From Streptomyces sp. B3I8 (GTDB taxonomy: Bacteria > Actinomycetota > Actinomycetes > Streptomycetales > Streptomycetaceae), in NCBI RefSeq assembly GCF_030816915.1, contig NZ_JAUSYN010000002.1, positions 5,717,501 to 5,781,500 on the forward strand: 64,000 nt of DNA, in the 5' to 3' direction. The translations under genes and the position numbers were made by a program. A model generated the notes under the pieces. That model did not search any database and was not told the origin of the DNA. It was given only the letters and a program-made list of their open reading frames with translations. Shown piece after piece: positions 62,779 to 64,000 of the stretch; positions within the stretch are counted from its first letter, which is position 1, and each line of letters starts with the position of its first letter.

Positions 62779-63747
62779 ATGGAGCAGCACCCAGCAGAAC
62801 CCCTCGTCGACGTCCACGCCCACTTCGTGACGCCCTGGTACGTCGAGGCCGCGAAGGCCGCCGGACACCACCACCCCGACGGGATGCCGGCGTGGCCGGC
62901 GTGGAGCCCGGAGGACCACCTCCGGCTGATGGACGCGCACGGCATCGAGCAGGCCGTCCTCTCGATCTCCTCACCGGGGGTCTGGTTCGGGGACAGGGAG
63001 GCCTCGGTCGCGCTGTGCCGTCGGGTCAACGACTACGCGGCGGGTCTGGCCGCCGAGCATCCGGACCGGTTCCGGTTCTTCGCCTCGGTGCCGCTGCCGG
63101 ACGTCGACGAGGCCGTCGCGGAGGCCGGCCGGGCGCTCGACGAACTCGGCGCCGCCGGCACGGTGGTGATGACGAACGCCGGTGGCGTCTCCCTCGGCGA
63201 CCCGCGCGTCGCGCCGTTCCTCGACGAGTTGGACCGGCGGGGCGCCGTCATGTTCGTGCACCCCACGACCCCGCTCGGCTGGGAGCCGACGGTGCCGGAA
63301 CTGCCGCGTCCCATGGTGGAGTTCTTCGCCGAGACCACCCGCGTGCTGGCCGCCATGCTCACCGGCGGCGAGGCGGCCCGTCGCAGCGGGCTGCGGACCG
63401 TCGTGCCGCACTGCGGCGCGTCGTTGCCGGTGCTCGTGGACCGGCTGCGGCTGTTCGCCGCCCTCCAGCCCTCCCCGGACGGGGCCGCGCGCATCGACGC
63501 GGGGCTCGCGCACCTCTGGTTCGACCTGGCCGGGACCCCGCTGCCGGTGCACGTCGAGGCTCTGATCAGCCATGTCGGCACCGGGCGGTTGCTCTACGGC
63601 AGCGACTACTGCTGGACGCCGCCGGGGCTGGTCGCCGACCAGGTCGCCGCCCTCGACACCGGATGGCGGGCGGAGTCCCATGGCCCGTGGCGGGAGCTGA
63701 CGGCCACGAACGCCGCGACCCTGCTGGCGGGCCGCGCGGCCCACTGA
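62779..63747 (+). CDS. Amidohydrolase (ACMSD / gamma-resorcylate decarboxylase-like)
   Basis: 322 residues from ATG 62779, after AGGAGAGGAAC. Metal site HxH in DVHAHFVTPWY, ARMS-like VMFVHPTTP, VVPHCGASLP and catalytic Asp in LLYGSDYCWTP. This is the amidohydrolase_2 family, which includes 2-amino-3-carboxymuconate semialdehyde decarboxylase and aromatic acid decarboxylases. The substrate is not determined. Divergent from the quinone reductase gene; the pair may belong to an aromatic degradation step. Confidence 0.83.
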   Translation: MEQHPAEPLVDVHAHFVTPWYVEAAKAAGHHHPDGMPAWPAWSPEDHLRLMDAHGIEQAVLSISSPGVWFGDREASVALCRRVNDYAAGLAAEHPDRFRFFASVPLPDVDEAVAEAGRALDELGAAGTVVMTNAGGVSLGDPRVAPFLDELDRRGAVMFVHPTTPLGWEPTVPELPRPMVEFFAETTRVLAAMLTGGEAARRSGLRTVVPHCGASLPVLVDRLRLFAALQPSPDGAARIDAGLAHLWFDLAGTPLPVHVEALISHVGTGRLLYGSDYCWTPPGLVADQVAALDTGWRAESHGPWRELTATNAATLLAGRAAH

Positions 63748-63878
63748 CACGCGGGCCGGCCGCGGGCGGCGCCGTGCGGAGTGGTGGCATGCGGTGCGGT
63801 GGCATGCGGTGCGCGTGATGTCAGGGTGTGAAGCGCGAGGTCCGTGGCGGACCACGTGCCGACATCCTGGAGAACCGT

Positions 63879-64000
63879 ATGACCGCCCCCCTCGAAGGAA
63901 CCCACCGCGTGCATCCCGACGACTGTGTCCTGCGCGCGCTCGCCGCCTACAAGCGCTTCGAGACCCACGATCTGGAGGTGGCGGAAGGGGAGGTCAGACG
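63879..64000 (+). CDS. Partial CDS running off the right edge
   Basis: Open frame from ATG 63879 (CTGGAGAA about 8 nt upstream) to the window end, at least 40 residues: MTAPLEGTHRVHPDDCVLRA, then LAAYKRFETHDLEVAEGEVR. No family can be assigned from this fragment. Confidence 0.4.
   Translation, partial: MTAPLEGTHRVHPDDCVLRALAAYKRFETHDLEVAEGEVR

Overview
The window is high-GC DNA of a Streptomyces or close relative. Evidence: third-position G/C throughout, many GTG/TTG starts, ATGA/GTGA overlaps, and many actinobacterial families (DUF3618, DUF3040, DUF5955, DUF6193, BrkB, a LAL regulator, Cys-less ribosomal protein paralogues, AIM24). The species cannot be named from sequence alone.

Layout. 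(1) 1-6.5 kb: a minus-strand polymorphic-toxin operon (secreted 1508-aa protein with a coiled-coil stalk, a HINT domain and an unassigned 142-aa tip, followed by a DUF6193 protein that fits an immunity role) and a divergent secreted VCBS-repeat protein. (2) 6.5-21 kb: housekeeping and accessory genes: small membrane protein, DUF3618, BrkB/YihY, DksA/TraR, polysaccharide pyruvyl transferase-like, DUF3040, a 118-bp tandem-repeat block, FUSC-like protein, isocitrate lyase/PEP mutase-like enzyme, MFS exporter, tyrosine phosphatase, HTH-TOBE protein, giant LAL regulator and a small LuxR regulator. (3) 21-34 kb: two coupled acyl-CoA synthetases, a GH89 glycosidase, RDD membrane protein, histidine phosphatase, alanine-type aminotransferase divergent from an HxlR regulator with paired palindromes between them, and a VWA/membrane protein pair. 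(4) 34.4-37.9 kb: two divergent IucA/IucC (NIS) synthetases. (5) 37.9-51.9 kb: the most unusual locus, a single-module highly reducing type I PKS (KS-AT-DH-CMeT-psiKR-ER-KR-ACP) divergent from a tightly coupled operon oleA-oleB-oleC-oleD-ACP-KASII. (6) 51.9-55.1 kb: a zinc-sparing ribosomal protein island (L32, S18, CobW-like protein, L31B and L33 on minus; L28 and S14 on plus) around one Zur-type operator, with a Fur-family gene cut short exactly beside the PKS/ole operon. (7) 55.2-64 kb: HipA-like protein, malate synthase, MobA-like nucleotidyltransferase, DUF5955, IclR regulator, AIM24 protein, quinone reductase, amidohydrolase and a gene running off the end.

How it works together. The PKS has no thioesterase. 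OleA-type enzymes use two acyl thioesters in a head-to-head condensation, OleD reduces the beta-keto acid, OleC closes a beta-lactone and OleB decarboxylates such lactones to olefins. I therefore infer a polyketide-fed beta-lactone or long-chain olefin pathway, with the free ACP and KASII-like enzyme making or handing over a second chain. The truncated Fur gene at its right edge suggests that this block was inserted beside, or recombined into, a Zur-controlled ribosomal island.
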